Positions 33,346 through 50,726 are shown, counted from the first letter of the stretch. The stretch: 64,000 nucleotides of DNA from Nyssa sinensis (GCA_008638375.1 CM018043.1:58223510-58287509); one strand, 5' to 3'. Notes: a model not told the origin generated them from the sequence alone. Program-made: numbers and translations.

Positions 33346-35139
33346 ACTAAGGGTGGTTTGTATTGTTTCTTCAAAACACAAAGATGGAGTAAAACTTTTT
33401 TTTTTTTTTTTGTCAATATCATAGATCTCTTACCCTCAAATGAGTACGTATCTTCTTCTTCTCACATATTTATGTTCATTAATTCTCAGAAAAAGTGTAC
33501 TTTATTTTTTCACAATTAATATCATTTTCATGTAACCCCGATAGTTCATAATACTTAACTTAAGTTTGATACGTAAAAATAAATAATCATTTCTTGAAAT
33601 GAAATAAAAAGTAGAATGAAAATGACATAAAGGAATGAGAATTAGTCATTTAGGTTAAATAAATGCTTATAATAATTTTTAATAGAATGTTCATTTCATT
33701 AAATAAGTATTTCTAATCATTTCAAATAGAAATAAGGAATAAAAAAGTTATAATGAATATTCCTAAAATGTTCACTCCACTCTTACGAAATTAAAAATAA
33801 AGTAAAATAACCATTATTCTTTATTAAAATATACGACACATGGTTTTCATGAGTTAAATATACGAGCTATTGCAATTTGATTCATGCCACAGAGAAATTA
33901 AGTGCACATTTAAACCTTAAGTTTTGTAAAAGATTTTGAGTTTTTTTTAGTCTTTTGGCGTTTTCTCGTAAGACAATTTTATTTTAATTTTAAGAATAAG
34001 AGGTAAATATATATATTTTTATTTCACGAGAAAATCATGAACAAATAGTTTAATCACAAGAGAGTTATGAATAAAAATTTTTTCTTCTATTTAAGCTATT
34101 TTTATTGATACAATAATAAAATATTACAATACATGTATTATAATTAATCCAAATACTACAGACATTACTTAGCAAAAAATAAAAATGAGAATACAATTAA
34201 AAACCTCACAAAATATGGGTGAGAGAGACAACCCATCCCATTTACAAGAGCATTATTGAAATTAAATGGAGCATATTAGTCTTTGTCAATGTCATAGAGT
34301 TAGTACAACTATTGAGTGCAACTATTATTATATAGTAAAAGAAGAGAAGGATTATAAAATTGGAAAGGTGTTGCGGTATCAGACTTTGTGAACCGTTGTC
34401 TCTTTTGTGAATGGGTGCATGTGCGGGCGAGTGTGAAAAAGGGTCAGCACGCAATTTATTGGGAATGTTGAAGTCTGTCTGCCATTATGCTCTCTGTGTA
34501 CAACCACAAACTATTATTTATTTATGTGACATCCCTCACTCACTCCAATGAATATATATATATATATATATATAATTATCATCTGCAGCTGCTGCTGCTT
34601 TCACATGTTAACGTTACAATTAAATACCCCCATTTCTTACTCTATCGAATGTGAAAGGCTTTACTAACTTAGCTTCAAAATAGTATTTCAATAATTGATA
34701 TTCTATGTTCTTAAAATGAATTTTGTGAGGTGAGTGCGGAGGTAAAATTTTTGTGATTTTATTAATTTGTGTAATATATATATATATATATTTATATATG
34801 TATCACATAAATTAATAAAATTGTAGAGATTTGATTTTTGCAACTTATCAAATGCATAACATAAATAAGATTAAACTTTTTTCTTATTTTAATCCTAAAA
34901 AATAATGATAATTAAAAAAAAATGATAATTTGTCAAAAAAATAACATTTCACAATTAAAATAAAATTTTCAAAAAAAAAATCTTTTTATATTATAACATA
35001 GCAAAAATATAGTTTTACCATTACTAAAATAATTTTTACCATTAGAATAACTCTTACTGGAGTAATTACTCGAAAAGTTTAAACTAATAAAAATTGGACT
35101 AATAATATATATCAAGTTTTTAATTTTTAATGGACTAAG

Positions 35140-35215
35140 ATTTGGTTCAAGTGGAATAACTGCCAACTTCTCATGCAATTAGCGTGAGTTCGATTCTTAT
35201 TATTCACATCGTTGT
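35140..35215 (+). repeat. Possible SINE fragment
   Basis: TTTGGTTCAAGTGGAATAAC reads like an A box and GTGAGTTCGATTCTTA, about 40 bases later, like a B box. No target duplication identified. Confidence 0.45.
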
Positions 35216-36003
35216 ATAAAAAATATTCTCAATACTTTAAGAGATTATGGACAAATGTGAAATAAAATAAAGTACAAAAAAAAGAAAAAAAAATATAAAT
35301 GAAAAACTTGAACTCAATAGAAACGAAAAATAAATACAAATGTAGATACTTGAATTTAAGACTTCTCGTGAGCAAAAACTTTGATACGATATTAAACCAC
35401 CGATTATTTTAAAAATTTAAGTTTAAAAAAATAAATCAATAACGTATATCAAACTCTCAACATATTCTAGTCTTGAAGCCTATTAAAGTAAAAACTTAAA
35501 CCCATTTTTGTTGTTTCCAAACAATTTTATTAATGCTATTGAGAGTGCTTCTTTTTTTAAATGAAAAAATTTTATAATTAAAATGGGTATTTTTTTTTAA
35601 ACATCTACTTATGTGAGTGAGAGACTTTTTTTCAAAAAAAATGTGAAAATTATAGTTTGGGTGAGAAATGATAATAATTCTGTGTTCCAATTTATCTGGT
35701 TACCATGTACTTCTAGCACTTGGGAATTTGGGTTAAAGAAGCTCCTCCATTTAGATTATTTTGTTCTTTGTTTATAAAGACACTTTGTTTTTTTTGTAGT
35801 TTTGTTACTGATGTTACTCTGTACCTAATTTTTCCATCTTTTCTTGGGTCTTTCTTGACGTGGAAAATGAATCTTGTGTCTCTAAAGGCAAAGTAGCATA
35901 CAAAAAACCAGCAAATAATGTCCTCCAAATTTATCAAAAAGAAAATTGCCCAGTAAAGCTGTCCATCCACTAAACTTTTCAAAGAAACAATATCTGTGTG
36001 TGA

Positions 36004-36007
<4 letters not shown>

Positions 36008-36080
<73 letters not shown>
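36008..36080. repeat. (TA)n(GA)n compound microsatellite
   Basis: About 14 TA units followed by about 22 GA units without interruption. Confidence 0.9.
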
Positions 36081-36085
<5 letters not shown>

Positions 36086-36198
36086 ATAAATCAGAAAGGC
36101 CATACTGCTATGGATATTTAGGCATGTGATGATGGGCTCTTTTGGAGGATCACGTGTGGTATGTATAATTGAAGTTACAACTCACAAGTGATGTTTTC

Positions 36199-36480
36199 AG
36201 AGAAAGATGATCTTCAAAACTTCTTAATTATTTTTTTCAGAATTTTTTTTTTGGTCATTTTTAATTGTTTCCTAAATATTGTATTATGCGTTTGATCAAA
36301 TAATGATTCCTCTGTATCTTGATTTGATAATAACCCATATCAGAGAGAGATGATCTTCAAAACTTCTCAATCATCCTTCAGATTTTTTTTTGCTCTTCTT
36401 GATTGACTCCTAATTACTGTATTATGCGTTTGATCAAACAATGATTTCTCTGTATCTTGATTTGATAATGACCCATTTTA
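36199..36480 (+). repeat. Two-copy tandem duplication, 143-base step
   Basis: TGATCTTCAAAACTTCT at 36208 recurs at 36351. Both copies end with GTATTATGCGTTTGATCAAA(T/C)AATGATT(C/T)C and TTGATTTGATAATRACCCAT. About 85-90 percent similar by eye. No coding content. Confidence 0.8.
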
Positions 36481-38666
36481 TCATAAGAAATTTTCAGCAC
36501 ATTAATTTGGTTGTATCTGAAAACTCAGTGTTAATTGCTAAGGTTGTGCTGATTAGATCCAACTTTCGTACACTCATTATAGCCTTAGCGTTAGCCTTAG
36601 GCAACCAAAAAAACAAAACAAAAATAAAAACAAAAACAAAAGATGATGGAAATAACAATTCAACATTATTGGACAAAATTACTTATATCTAAAGTAATTA
36701 AAATAAGAGTAATATTAGGGACACTATTTATATATTTCCTTTTCAGGAATTTATTCTAGACGAGCATTTTTTATTAAATTTATTGATATAAACGAATTTA
36801 TAAATTAAATAAGAAATTCAATCAAAGAAAAAAGACCTTTAAAAAAATTTGGACTATACAAAAAAATAAAAAAGTAATAAAAGTTCCAATTAGGATCGAA
36901 TTGAAATTAAAATGAAGGTAAAGCGGAAAGTTTTTTAAATTTAAGGGCAAAAACATAAATTAGAAGGGTACATTAGAAAAAAAAAATTGAAAAAATATAT
37001 AAAAAAATTTGAAGAAGACAATTACCACCTAGTCCAAAGCTAGTTGGTCCATGCCTCTCACTCACATGGATAGAACTCACCACAAAAAGTAAGTAGTGTC
37101 TCTAGCATACTAATTATATTTTAGAGGTAGAGTTGTTTAGTTATTTTTACCGTAATAAATGAATATTGTATAAAGTTAATATGCTATGTTTGGATAGACG
37201 GTCCAACCACAACTTAATACGTTTTGAGATCTAATTGCAGCTTAATTGGTTTTGAGGTTATTTGGAATGGACTTCTAAATCGTATTTATTAGCTACAATA
37301 TTTTCATTAAGCGTGGTTGGGGTTAAGCTGGTAAATCTAATTTTTTTTTAATTCATTTAATCAAATCTATTATAAATGTCCCATCTGGTACCTATTTAGT
37401 ATTTTTTAACAATTTATTTAAATACTTAATTACTTAAATAATATTTTTTTATAACTATTTAATTCAAATAATTAATTAATTTAAATAATACTTTTTTTTC
37501 TATTTATTCAAACAAGTATGAGTATCAAATTGACATAAGCTAGGGGTCACCAAATGTCACAATAACGATTAGAAAGATAGATACCTAATGATGGTAAAAT
37601 TGCTGGCCAGTAATAAGTTAATAACAATTAAATTAGCCTTGAGTTGTCATTATTAGTAGAGATCTTGAGATATCTCTTACTTTAGGTGCTTACACTCCCA
37701 GCTTTCGTGCAAGCATGAATTCATAATTCAGGTGCAAGCATTAATTAATAATTCAGGATGATGCGTTGGTGGATCCTAAGAAAAGCAAAGCAAAGCAATC
37801 CAGGGTTTTTCTTTTTTGGGTTAAAATTGCTACTTTCATGAAACTATAAACTCTCAAAATCGAGCTGTTATACATTACATTCGAGTGAGTAAATATTAAC
37901 TATATCAATAAGTGACTCATATATTCTGTTGACGTGATTGATACTTATTAAATAGGGTGTAATACATTGAAATCAATGAATAATTTGTCCCCCAAACCTT
38001 GTTGATAGCCTATCTATATTTTTCATAGCTAATTTGGTTTCAAATATATTAAATGTAGGGCGAATTTTGCAATTTATTTATTTTTAAATTTTATGTTATG
38101 AAATTTATATGATATGCTTTTAAAGCCAATAGAATCAATAGGGTGACAAAATGTCCTATCTCGTCTTGTTCCACAAGTTTGGAGAGAAAATAATTGAGAT
38201 GAGATGGGATGAGAATGGATGCAAATACTTAAAAATCTAACATGATTTACAGTGAGAATGAGTTTGAGTACTCCCGCCCCATCCTAACCCCCGATTACTA
38301 TATTGAAATTATATAAATATTTTTTAATATTTAATATTTCATTATAAACTCTCACATATATATAGATTTAATGTCTATATATAATATATGTACACATATA
38401 ATATATATATATATTTTATTTGTATATATATGTGTAGATTTGAATTTGTAATATTATTAGTTGATTAATTTAAAATTTTTAATAATTTAAAAAATTAATT
38501 TTTAGGCAAAGATAAGAAGACGAGTAGGAGCAGAGGTGGAGTTTGAGGGACTGGGATGGAAATAAAAATAGACGACATAATAAATGAAATGAAAGAAAAT
38601 GAAAGATTTTATTTTTAAACGGGAGAGGATGGAGAAGAATTCAATAATGTTAGGCTTACTTAAAAA
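36481..38666. other. AT-rich intergenic DNA
   Basis: No gene or RNA recognised. A short direct repeat of a GCAAGCAT...AATAATTCAGG segment lies near 37710-37758. Confidence 0.55.
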
Positions 38667-39060
38667 CTCTATTAAAAGTATTTATCTTCATGAGTTGGCA
38701 GTGTTGTATTGGTTGGATATCACATCATGATATGATATCCAACCAATACAACACTGTATATTTTATTAAAATTATTTATCTTCATGAGTTGACAGTGTTG
38801 TATTGGCTGGATATCACATCACTCTATTAAAAGTATTTATCTTCATGAGTTGGCAGTGTTGTATTGGTTGGATATCACATCATGATGTGATATCCAACTA
38901 ATACAACACTGTATATTTTATTAAAATTATTTATTTTCATGAGTTGGCAGTGTTGTATTGGCTGGATATCACATCATGATATCACATCATGAATCATGAT
39001 GTGATATCCAGCCAATACAATACTGCTAACTCATGAAGATAAATAATTTTAATAAAATAT
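38667..39060. repeat. Nested hairpin array (foldback repeats)
   Basis: The motif TTCATGAGTT(G/A)(G/A)CAGTGTTGTATTGG(T/C)TGGATATCACATCA occurs four times forward (from about 38690, 38782, 38840, 38938) and partly in reverse three times (starting about 38736, 38886 and 38999). Successive copies form near-perfect palindromes centred on ATCATGAT. CTCTATTAAAAGTATTT begins at 38667 and 38822, so a 155-base block has been duplicated in tandem. The last reverse copy returns to AATAATTTTAATAAAATATG, pairing with the start. Reads as a foldback MITE that has duplicated within itself. Confidence 0.85.
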
Positions 39061-39738
39061 GAAGTTAAAACAAACATTACTCAATACTCAACTTGTTGCC
39101 AGTAAGAAGAATGAAAGCTCGGTTAACAATAATAGAGCTCACAGACTGTTTGAGACAGACAGAAGCAACCCAATAGGCTACTATTGCATTCATTTGTTGT
39201 CCAATTTGTAGACAAATAGGTATACTTTTGTCCCTTTAAACCGACGGAATTCGAAAATGCCAAAATATTAAAAAACCTTATCAAATATGTGACCACAAAT
39301 TTTAAACATTTTCTGCGTCTGTTGTGTGTGTGTGTGTGAACATCATACAAGAAAGTGGTTCTTGATAAAAATAAATTAGAAGATCAAGTAATATTCGAGT
39401 GCTGTTAGTGTTTATTTTTTTTACAAAATTAATATGAATTTGAGTTTTTAGAATAACACATATACAAATAATAGTTAGATTTCTCACATCGTCGTTGTAT
39501 AAATTTTTTTCTTTAAAAGAAATTGAGAAAAATGAAGTTCTTTTCCTATAGCTATTTAATTTATAATAGAAAAATAAATTTCCCATAATGCATAATTTTG
39601 GATACAAAATATAAGAAAAGATTTGTGACAAAATATTTCTTAATTGCAAATCACGTATATTGATGTCTACAATTTTTTTTAGGAGTTTCAAGAACCAAAT
39701 ATACAAAATGTTAATATTTCAATTATTAGTAATATTAA

Positions 39739-40193
39739 GGGTAAATTACACTAATTTTTCGGAAGTTTCTGATAATTATATTGACTTTTTATGAAGTTTT
39801 TGAAATTATATTGACATTCCTTACTTTAATTGACAATATACAAATACTTTCTCCAGTCATTTTTTTTTTTCAAAATAAAAAATTTGTCCCATTTATTTAT
39901 TTATTTTTATATTTTTTCAATTTTGATCATTTTTTAAAAATTTTTTCATTTAAAAATAAAATTAAGATTTTTTATCAATATTTATTTGAAAAATAAAAAA
40001 AATGATCAAAATTTTAAAAATTGAAGAAACAAAACATGAAAATTTAAAATTTTTATTATTTTGAAAAAAAAACTTAACTAGAGAAAAATATTTTTATATT
40101 GTTAGGTAAAACAACGAAAATCAATGTAATTTTAAAAATCTTAAGAGAGGTTAATGTAATTGTCAGAAATCTCCAGAGATGTATAATTTATCC
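39739..40193. mobile_element. Foldback/MITE element with 8-9 bp target duplication
   Basis: Starts GGGTAAATTACACTAATTTTT and ends AATGTAATTGTCAG...GTATAATTTATCC, long inverted arms. Flanks are TAATATTAA (39730-39738) and TAATATTAG (40194-40202), eight matching bases plus one mismatch. The duplication size and GGGTAAATTA-type end suggest a Mutator-like MITE. Internal arm motifs such as GACATTCCTTACTTTAATTGAC and ATTGTTAGGTAAAACAACG match the 27.2 kb copy. Confidence 0.8.
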
Positions 40194-40327
40194 TAATATT
40201 AGAATATTAAAATAAAAATAAGAAATTAGTGTCCCATATATGTTCTTTTTTTTTCACGGTAACACCCAAGTTACCATTAAATCATAATAATTACATTTTA
40301 GTTAAATTGAAGAAAATAATAGAAGAT

Positions 40328-40510
40328 GAATGCTACACTTTTTAAATTTCTATCAAAAAATTTATAGCTCAAAATATGTGACAGTGATGTGTGAGTGTAT
40401 TATTATGATACATTAATTGTATAATTTGATGCATTACCAAAATTACAGTAACACATCATTTAGAATACAAAATTTGAGATATATATTTGAAAAACATATC
40501 ATTTTCCATA
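40328..40510. mobile_element. ATGCTA-type MITE, copy A
   Basis: Begins ATGCTACACTTTTTAAATTTCTATC and ends with the inverted form ATTTAGAATACAAAATTTGAGATA...GAAAAACATATCATTTTCC. The middle has GTGTATTATTATGATACATTAATTG text. Related to the copies at 40755, 40925, 42780 and 62355. Confidence 0.6.
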
Positions 40511-40754
40511 ATAAAAATAATGTTTTTTGTCACTCTATTTTTTCACCTCTAAACATAAGATAGTAAAATGCATTTATTATAATAAGTCTTACTGGCCTCG
40601 GGTCTAAAAAATAAAACAAGAAGTATTTTATGGTCCACTACTTTTATCTCACTTTTAGGTTATAATTTACTCCCTCACATGGGATTCATGAGTAATAAAT
40701 CTCACCCTTATTACAAGGTAGATTATTGGTGAAATAAATGTGATGGGGTGATAA

Positions 40755-40922
40755 ATGTTGTGTTTTTTAAATTTGTATTCTAAATTTATATTTTAAATGA
40801 TGTAACACTGATGTATCTCAGAATCAGCATTTTAAGTATTACTAATAATACAGTATTATGTCTATGCAACATTATTTGTGATATAAATTTGGGATACAAT
40901 ATTAAAAAATATAGCATTGCTC
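40755..40922. mobile_element. ATGCTA-type MITE, copy B
   Basis: Left arm ATGTTGTGTTTTTTAAATTTGTATTC and right arm GGGATACAATATTAAAAAATATAGCATTGCTCA are inverted repeats. The centre reads GTAACACTGATGTATCTCAG...CTAATAATACAGTATTATG, matching the family pattern. Confidence 0.65.
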
Positions 40923-40924
40923 AT

Positions 40925-41070
40925 AAAATATTTTTAAATTTATATATCAAAATGATATGTCAATGATATATTATGTATTATTAAGACACATTAATTATAT
41001 GATTTAATGTAGTAGTACCATATCATTTAAAATACAAAATTTAAAAAACATACCATTTTTTAAAAATAAT
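40925..41070. mobile_element. ATGCTA-type MITE, copy C
   Basis: AAATATTTTTAAATTTATATATC on the left and TCATTTAAAATACAAAATTTAAAAAACATACCATTTTTT on the right, with AATGATATATTATGTATTATTAAGACACATTAATTATATGATT between. Abuts copy B within a few bases. Confidence 0.55.
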
Positions 41071-41664
41071 TCCAGCTATAAAAAAAAAAAAAAAAGTTGT
41101 ATTGATGGTGGTGTAGCCTAATAAATGTAAATAATTGAAAACCAAGAAAATCCAACATGGTACATTATCAAAAAGAGAGCAGATAATTTAATAAGCCGCG
41201 GGATATATGTATATATATATATAAGGAACGCTGGACCAATCTTCAGGAGTTTCTTCTTCAGTTATTAAATCGAACTGAATATTTTTAACGGTCTCCAGAA
41301 TTACTGGGTAGAGTGGCAGATCTGTTGGGTAGTTGGGTTTTTTTCCTCGGCTCTTCCAAAAAGTGGAGCAGACCCTTAACCATATCATCTCCCACTCCCA
41401 CTCCCACTCCCACTCTTCACGTTTTGTTATTGATTGGCGTTTTCAGTGTCCGTGTATTATCTTCTTTTTCTATACGCATCTTTATACCCTTTTCAGTTTA
41501 TATACATAATTTATATACCACACTAAACCTGTGAACAGTTTATGCCCTTTTGCTCTTTATTTTAAATCCCTTATCTCTCTCTATCTGCCATAAGAAAACC
41601 TGATCTTCTTCCTCCACCTCCTCCGTTGACAGTTAACATTGTTTACACCTGTGTTAGGCTATTA
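41071..41664 (+). promoter_or_regulatory. Subtilase upstream region and presumed 5' UTR
   Basis: A TATA-like TTTATATACATAATTTATATACC lies at about 41499-41521, some 145 bases before the start codon. (CTCCCA)n, about 4-5 units, lies at 41389-41415. Positions fit a promoter, but nothing else supports it. Confidence 0.4.
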
Positions 41665-46220
<4,556 letters not shown>

Positions 46221-47750
46221 CCGCTGAAACTGAAGAGATAAGCTGAGGGCCTTCGATATCCTTACAGATACAGAGATACTACGAGCATTCAAAATGAATG
46301 CAGAATATCAGGATGAAGATCAATATGAACAGTTATCCACTTTCTCAGTTATTTTTCTTGGAGCTGCCAAGCAATGAAATCAAAGAGTGAATACAAAATT
46401 CAAGAATTTTTTTTTCTTGTTCTATATAGTGTAGTTGCTTTGATATTATGTAAATGATTTAATTTGTTAGTGTACTTGTGATTATAGTTTACCTAAGATT
46501 AGTTTTGATTTATCGTACAACACTTTGCATGCCTAGCTTCTACTTCTATCTTTCTTCTGAGAAATTTATCTCAAATTAGACTATGAAGCATTGGCCTCTC
46601 AAGTTTATGAGATGGAAGAGAAGATTGGCTTGTAAAAAGCAATTCAGATTATATATATTTTCTTTACTTTGATTCTTTAATATTTGCTATACAATTCTTT
46701 ATTTTGTTTCTACTCTTTGTTGTGTAACCCATGTTACCAAACTATTAGAAAGAAAAGACACACACACACACATACACACACAGAGGAAAGCGAAGCCCTT
46801 CCTTCCAATCCAAGCCGGCGAAGCCGCCCCTCAAAAAGGGGAGTCCACTTCCCAATTCGAGTCTGAAAGGTCTGTAGAAAGACCAGCTTTTTACAATAAA
46901 TCCATTGAATACTTGTTCTAAAATTAGCCTCAGATACAGGAGAGACACATATTGTTCCCTGATGAGTATAGAAACAGACATCCTTGCTTTTGTTTGGTTA
47001 CATATTATGAATATTTCATTTGGACAAAAGTGATTATAACACAATCAGTGTAGTAAAAAGTGATTAAGTAATAAGTGCTTGGTAAACATTGTGATTACAT
47101 GATATAGATTTCCCTTTTTACTCTCATTCAGCAAATGATTTATAAGGTGTGTTTGACATTGTGCTACGTAAAAAAAATTGTCCATTAGTTACATAACTAA
47201 GTTTTCTAATTATATAATATATAAAATTTACTTTAATATAACATATAAATTATTATAATATCATTAAAAAATATTTTTTTAAAAAGGTTAATTTTGTTAT
47301 TTTGTGAGATTTTTTTTTAAATAATTTAATAATTTATTAGTGTCAAAATGATAAATTTATATTGGTGAAATCGCATGCCCTACAACTATTAAAGGGCTAG
47401 CCTATTGCACGAGAGGTTGTTTTCGCAATTCGAACTCATAACCTTCACATCACAATAGAACAACTTTATTGTTGTGTTAAGACCCACCCTACAATGATTC
47501 CAAATAGGAAAGAAGAATTTAAAAAATAGAAAAAGTTAACAACATTTTTTATGCCTAATATTATACAGATGGAGGAGACTTAATATGTACAGGATGCTAC
47601 CTGAAGTTGCCGACTCCCAACACCAAACTAGAAAGCACTTCTTTTGGTACAGAATCAACTCTACACTTGTCCAAGATTTTCCATTTATTCATATCAAAAC
47701 ATAAGTACTTCAACCATTAAAACACATTTTGAAGTCAATATATTGGGAGT
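46221..47750. other. Intergenic DNA between subtilase and coiled-coil gene (convergent)
   Basis: Holds the subtilase 3' UTR, a (CA)n run (46759-46782), AT-rich filler and a SINE-like piece on the minus strand near 47372-47490. No other gene recognised. Confidence 0.5.
47372..47490 (-). repeat. Au-like tRNA-derived SINE fragment
   Basis: On the minus strand, GGTCTTAACACAACAATAAAG is followed by GGTTATGAGTTCGAATTGCG, an A-box/B-box arrangement. The text after the B box (AAAACAACCTCTCGTGCAATAGG) resembles the copy at 51.06 kb and the general Au-type SINE layout. The 3' part is truncated. Confidence 0.55.
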
Positions 47751-48206
47751 TTATGGTATACGAGGGCCATGGGCATGAAACTCTGAAGGATCAACCAGGC
47801 CTTCTAACACAACAAGCTCGTCCAAGAGTGCAAGTTTCTCCTCTTCAAGGGTCTTCACCTCATCTTCAACCTCTCTCAACTCTCTCCCTAACCCAAAGCT
47901 TTCTTCCTCCAGAAGCAAATACTTTCTTCTCAAGGTTCGGTACTCGTTTCCAGATGTAGATGAGTCAGGCAACGAGTCTGAGGTTGATTTCTCTGGCTGT
48001 TGGAACAATGGGGAAAGTTCCTTCTTCAAGCCTCTCTTGGAGGCCTTCTGTCCTGTTTGTGTTGGCAGGGTCCTCACTAGTTCTTGAACCCCTTTCACAT
48101 TGTCTCCATGCAATTGAAACGCCGAAGCCTTTTGGATTGAGGATTTCTTTTTCCGTGGCTTAGGATTTAAAGCTTCCTCAGGTGGCAGCATCCTCGGATC
48201 TTGCAT
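47751..48206 (-). CDS. Small coiled-coil protein of unknown function
   Basis: A single uninterrupted frame of 151 residues from MQDPRMLPPEEALNPKPRK to DPSEFHAHGPRIP. It has a basic KPRKKK cluster near residue 16-20 that could act as a nuclear signal, a Ser/Lys-rich middle, and a strongly charged helical region (about residues 88-138, including LREVEDEVKTLEEEKLALLDEL) that should form a coiled coil. I do not recognise a named family. Support for a real gene: codon-like composition, an ATG in good context, and a splice acceptor (TTTTGTAG ending at 48233) 26 bases before it, implying a 5' UTR intron. The matching donor may be CCAG/GTACGG at 52342/52341, with the first exon in the GC-richer stretch up to about 52540. 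Function unknown. Confidence 0.7.
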   Translation of the reverse strand: MQDPRMLPPEEALNPKPRKKKSSIQKASAFQLHGDNVKGVQELVRTLPTQTGQKASKRGLKKELSPLFQQPEKSTSDSLPDSSTSGNEYRTLRRKYLLLEEESFGLGRELREVEDEVKTLEEEKLALLDELVVLEGLVDPSEFHAHGPRIP

Positions 48207-49899
48207 TTCTCAAAAGTTGACCAGGAAGCACTCTACAAAAAAAGATGTAAATTAAAAAAAAAATCAAAAAGGCATAAGAGGAAAAAGTAAAGAAAACAAA
48301 AGGATTTTAGCAAATGAGAAATATTTGAGAAAGTCAACTTGAAGTTTTCTTGACGGCCACAGTGACATTGCATATAGCTTGTGAGGAATATCATAGACAT
48401 CCACTCCAAAAATTCCAAATTGATTACTTCAGGAAGAAATGTTTGGGAAGGCAACCCAAAGATGATTTCACAAAACCTCAGAGAAACAGGAGTGCAAGTG
48501 GCATGGATGTAAGATGCACACATGCACAATATGTGGTTTGGAAAATGGTGCTCTTCAAATAATCCTATGTAAGATCGATGTTTTCCCCAGCCACCTTGGA
48601 TCACTTTTCTTTCCATGCATTCCATGTGGCTCATGCTCCCATATTGGATCACTTCTAACAATTAAAGAAATTTTCTTATGTTTTTACTTCCCAGTTAGTA
48701 ATTTAAACTTTTTTAGTTGGATACTTGGATGGTATTACATCCACTCCCAAAATAAAGTCCTATGGATTTGAATACCACACTAAACCCCCATTCATGGACT
48801 CCACCAATATCTCAAAAGATGGATTGTATTACCATGGTACCAAGGTGAAAGGTAATTAGCACAAACCTGAGTCTTAGAGGACACCCAGGAATGAAAATTT
48901 TATAAAACACAATACATTAAAGACTATTATGGTCAACTGCAGGCCAAGAATGACCCAACCATACACGAAAAATTATCCAAACTCATTTCATTAGAGGATA
49001 AAATCAATCGAGGTAGACTGTCACACATATCAACTATCATGATGAGGATACAAGTTGCAGCATACTTGTTAAGTCTGAAAACACTGGGAAATACGGATTA
49101 AAAAAAATGCCAATGCATACTGTACATATCAGCCAATAAATTTCGAAAGTGACCCCCCTTTACCGATACAACCCATTTATCGGGGTGTCAAGAATTCACA
49201 TGCATATCGGTTGATACATATTGGTATCACTGTATATCAGCCACATAATGGCTGACACTGAGACTGTTACTATCCTGTCAGCACTCTAGCCATTAAAAAC
49301 TTAATCAGAACTTTTTTCTTCTTTTTCTTAACCACATTTCCTCTCTCTTCTGAAAACTCCTCCAAACACTGACTCAAACTTCCATTTTCCTCCAAAACAA
49401 AAGAAAAATGGAATGAAGAAGATGATATAGAATGCCTCTGGGTAAATTTAAGAAACCATCTCAAACAATTTTGATGAGTATGATTCATAGTTTATATATA
49501 TTCTATTTTTTTTGTATTAATGTATTTTCTGTTTTGTTTTCATTCCATAATTAATCATGCGAAAAGTACTAAACTAATTATTTTAGTATTATATTTTATT
49601 TGTCGTTTTTTAATTTCATAATAGCCTTAGTAATGACTAATGTACTATATAATTATATTACTAATATGGCAAACTAGGGTTAAAACATGTGTACGAGTGA
49701 CTTTTAAAGAGATTGCTAGTGATAAAAAAAAATTATGGTTGCAGTTCCCAATTCCTGTTACGTATTGCCCGATACCGTTACACTACAACCACAATATATC
49801 CTTTCACGACGATTTTAAACCATGCCAGCAAAGAGTCATTCATTTTATTTGTGTAAACATGTTGAGTATGATATATATCTAAACTCTAGCTTGAAAATG

Positions 49900-50168
49900 T
49901 GTTTGGTTGGGAGGAAGAATAGAAGGAAGGGGAAGGGATTAAGAGTTTTCCATTTGTTTAGTAGAAGGGAAGAGGGAAGTGCAGGAAAAGGAGGGGAGAA
50001 ACCCCTTCCCAACAGAGAGAAGAAAGAAGAGAAAAGGCCCTTCCTCTTCTTTTTTTTTTTACTTTATTGCTCTTAAGAAAGAAGCCTCCTTTTAACATAG
50101 AACGGTATAATGATAAATACTCAAAGTACCCTTTCCTTCCCTTCCTTATGTCCTTACTCAACCAAACA
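49900..50168. mobile_element. Possible Tourist-like MITE
   Basis: TGTTTGGTTG at 49900-49909 is repeated in reverse complement at 50159-50168, and the next 30 bases inward are GGAAGG-rich on both sides. The TGTTTGGTTG end is common among PIF/Harbinger-type MITEs. No convincing 3-bp target duplication was seen. Confidence 0.5.
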
Positions 50169-50687
50169 ATATGAAAGAAAGGCCATGGTTCCTTCCCCAA
50201 GGATAGCACTTCTTTACCCCCCTACCTTTTCCTTCCAATTTTCCTCCCTTCCTACCAACCGAAGCTTGAGCAGAAGCATGAGGAATCATTAAGGTGGGTG
50301 TTCGCGTGTGTGAGAGAGAGTTGTACAAAATACAGCAGTAGAATGGTTGGTTCAATTTATTTAATATGAAAATGAGGAGCCAACCCTGACTACAACTAAC
50401 TCTCTCAATCCTTAATCTTATTCTTTTTACTCTCTCTCTCTCTCTCTCATGGTAACCAAAGCCTGGCTGTTAAGCATCTACAAATACTAAGACGCATTTT
50501 CTACAGCATATTGATATGGACATGGCTGATATCCAAGTTTAAAATGATCTGCCAACCAAGTTATCTCAAGTAGAGGCCAAACTCATCACATATTGCAATG
50601 CATAACGCCACTGTCAATACATAATGGCTAATCCACAAGCAATACAAATAATGACATAACAATATATAATTTCATTATCCCTTAAAT

Positions 50688-50690
<3 letters not shown>

Positions 50691-50718
<28 letters not shown>
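50691..50718. repeat. (CA)n microsatellite
   Basis: About 14 CA units followed by TATATATA. Confidence 0.9.

Positions 50719-50726
<8 letters not shown>

Larger units (their letters stand above)
32661..36198. other. AT-rich intergenic DNA
   Basis: No gene recognised. Contains (TA)n at about 33311-33340, 34554-34574 and 34777-34790, a SINE-like piece near 35140, and a compound (TA)n(GA)n at 36008-36080. Short frames are low-complexity. Confidence 0.55.
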
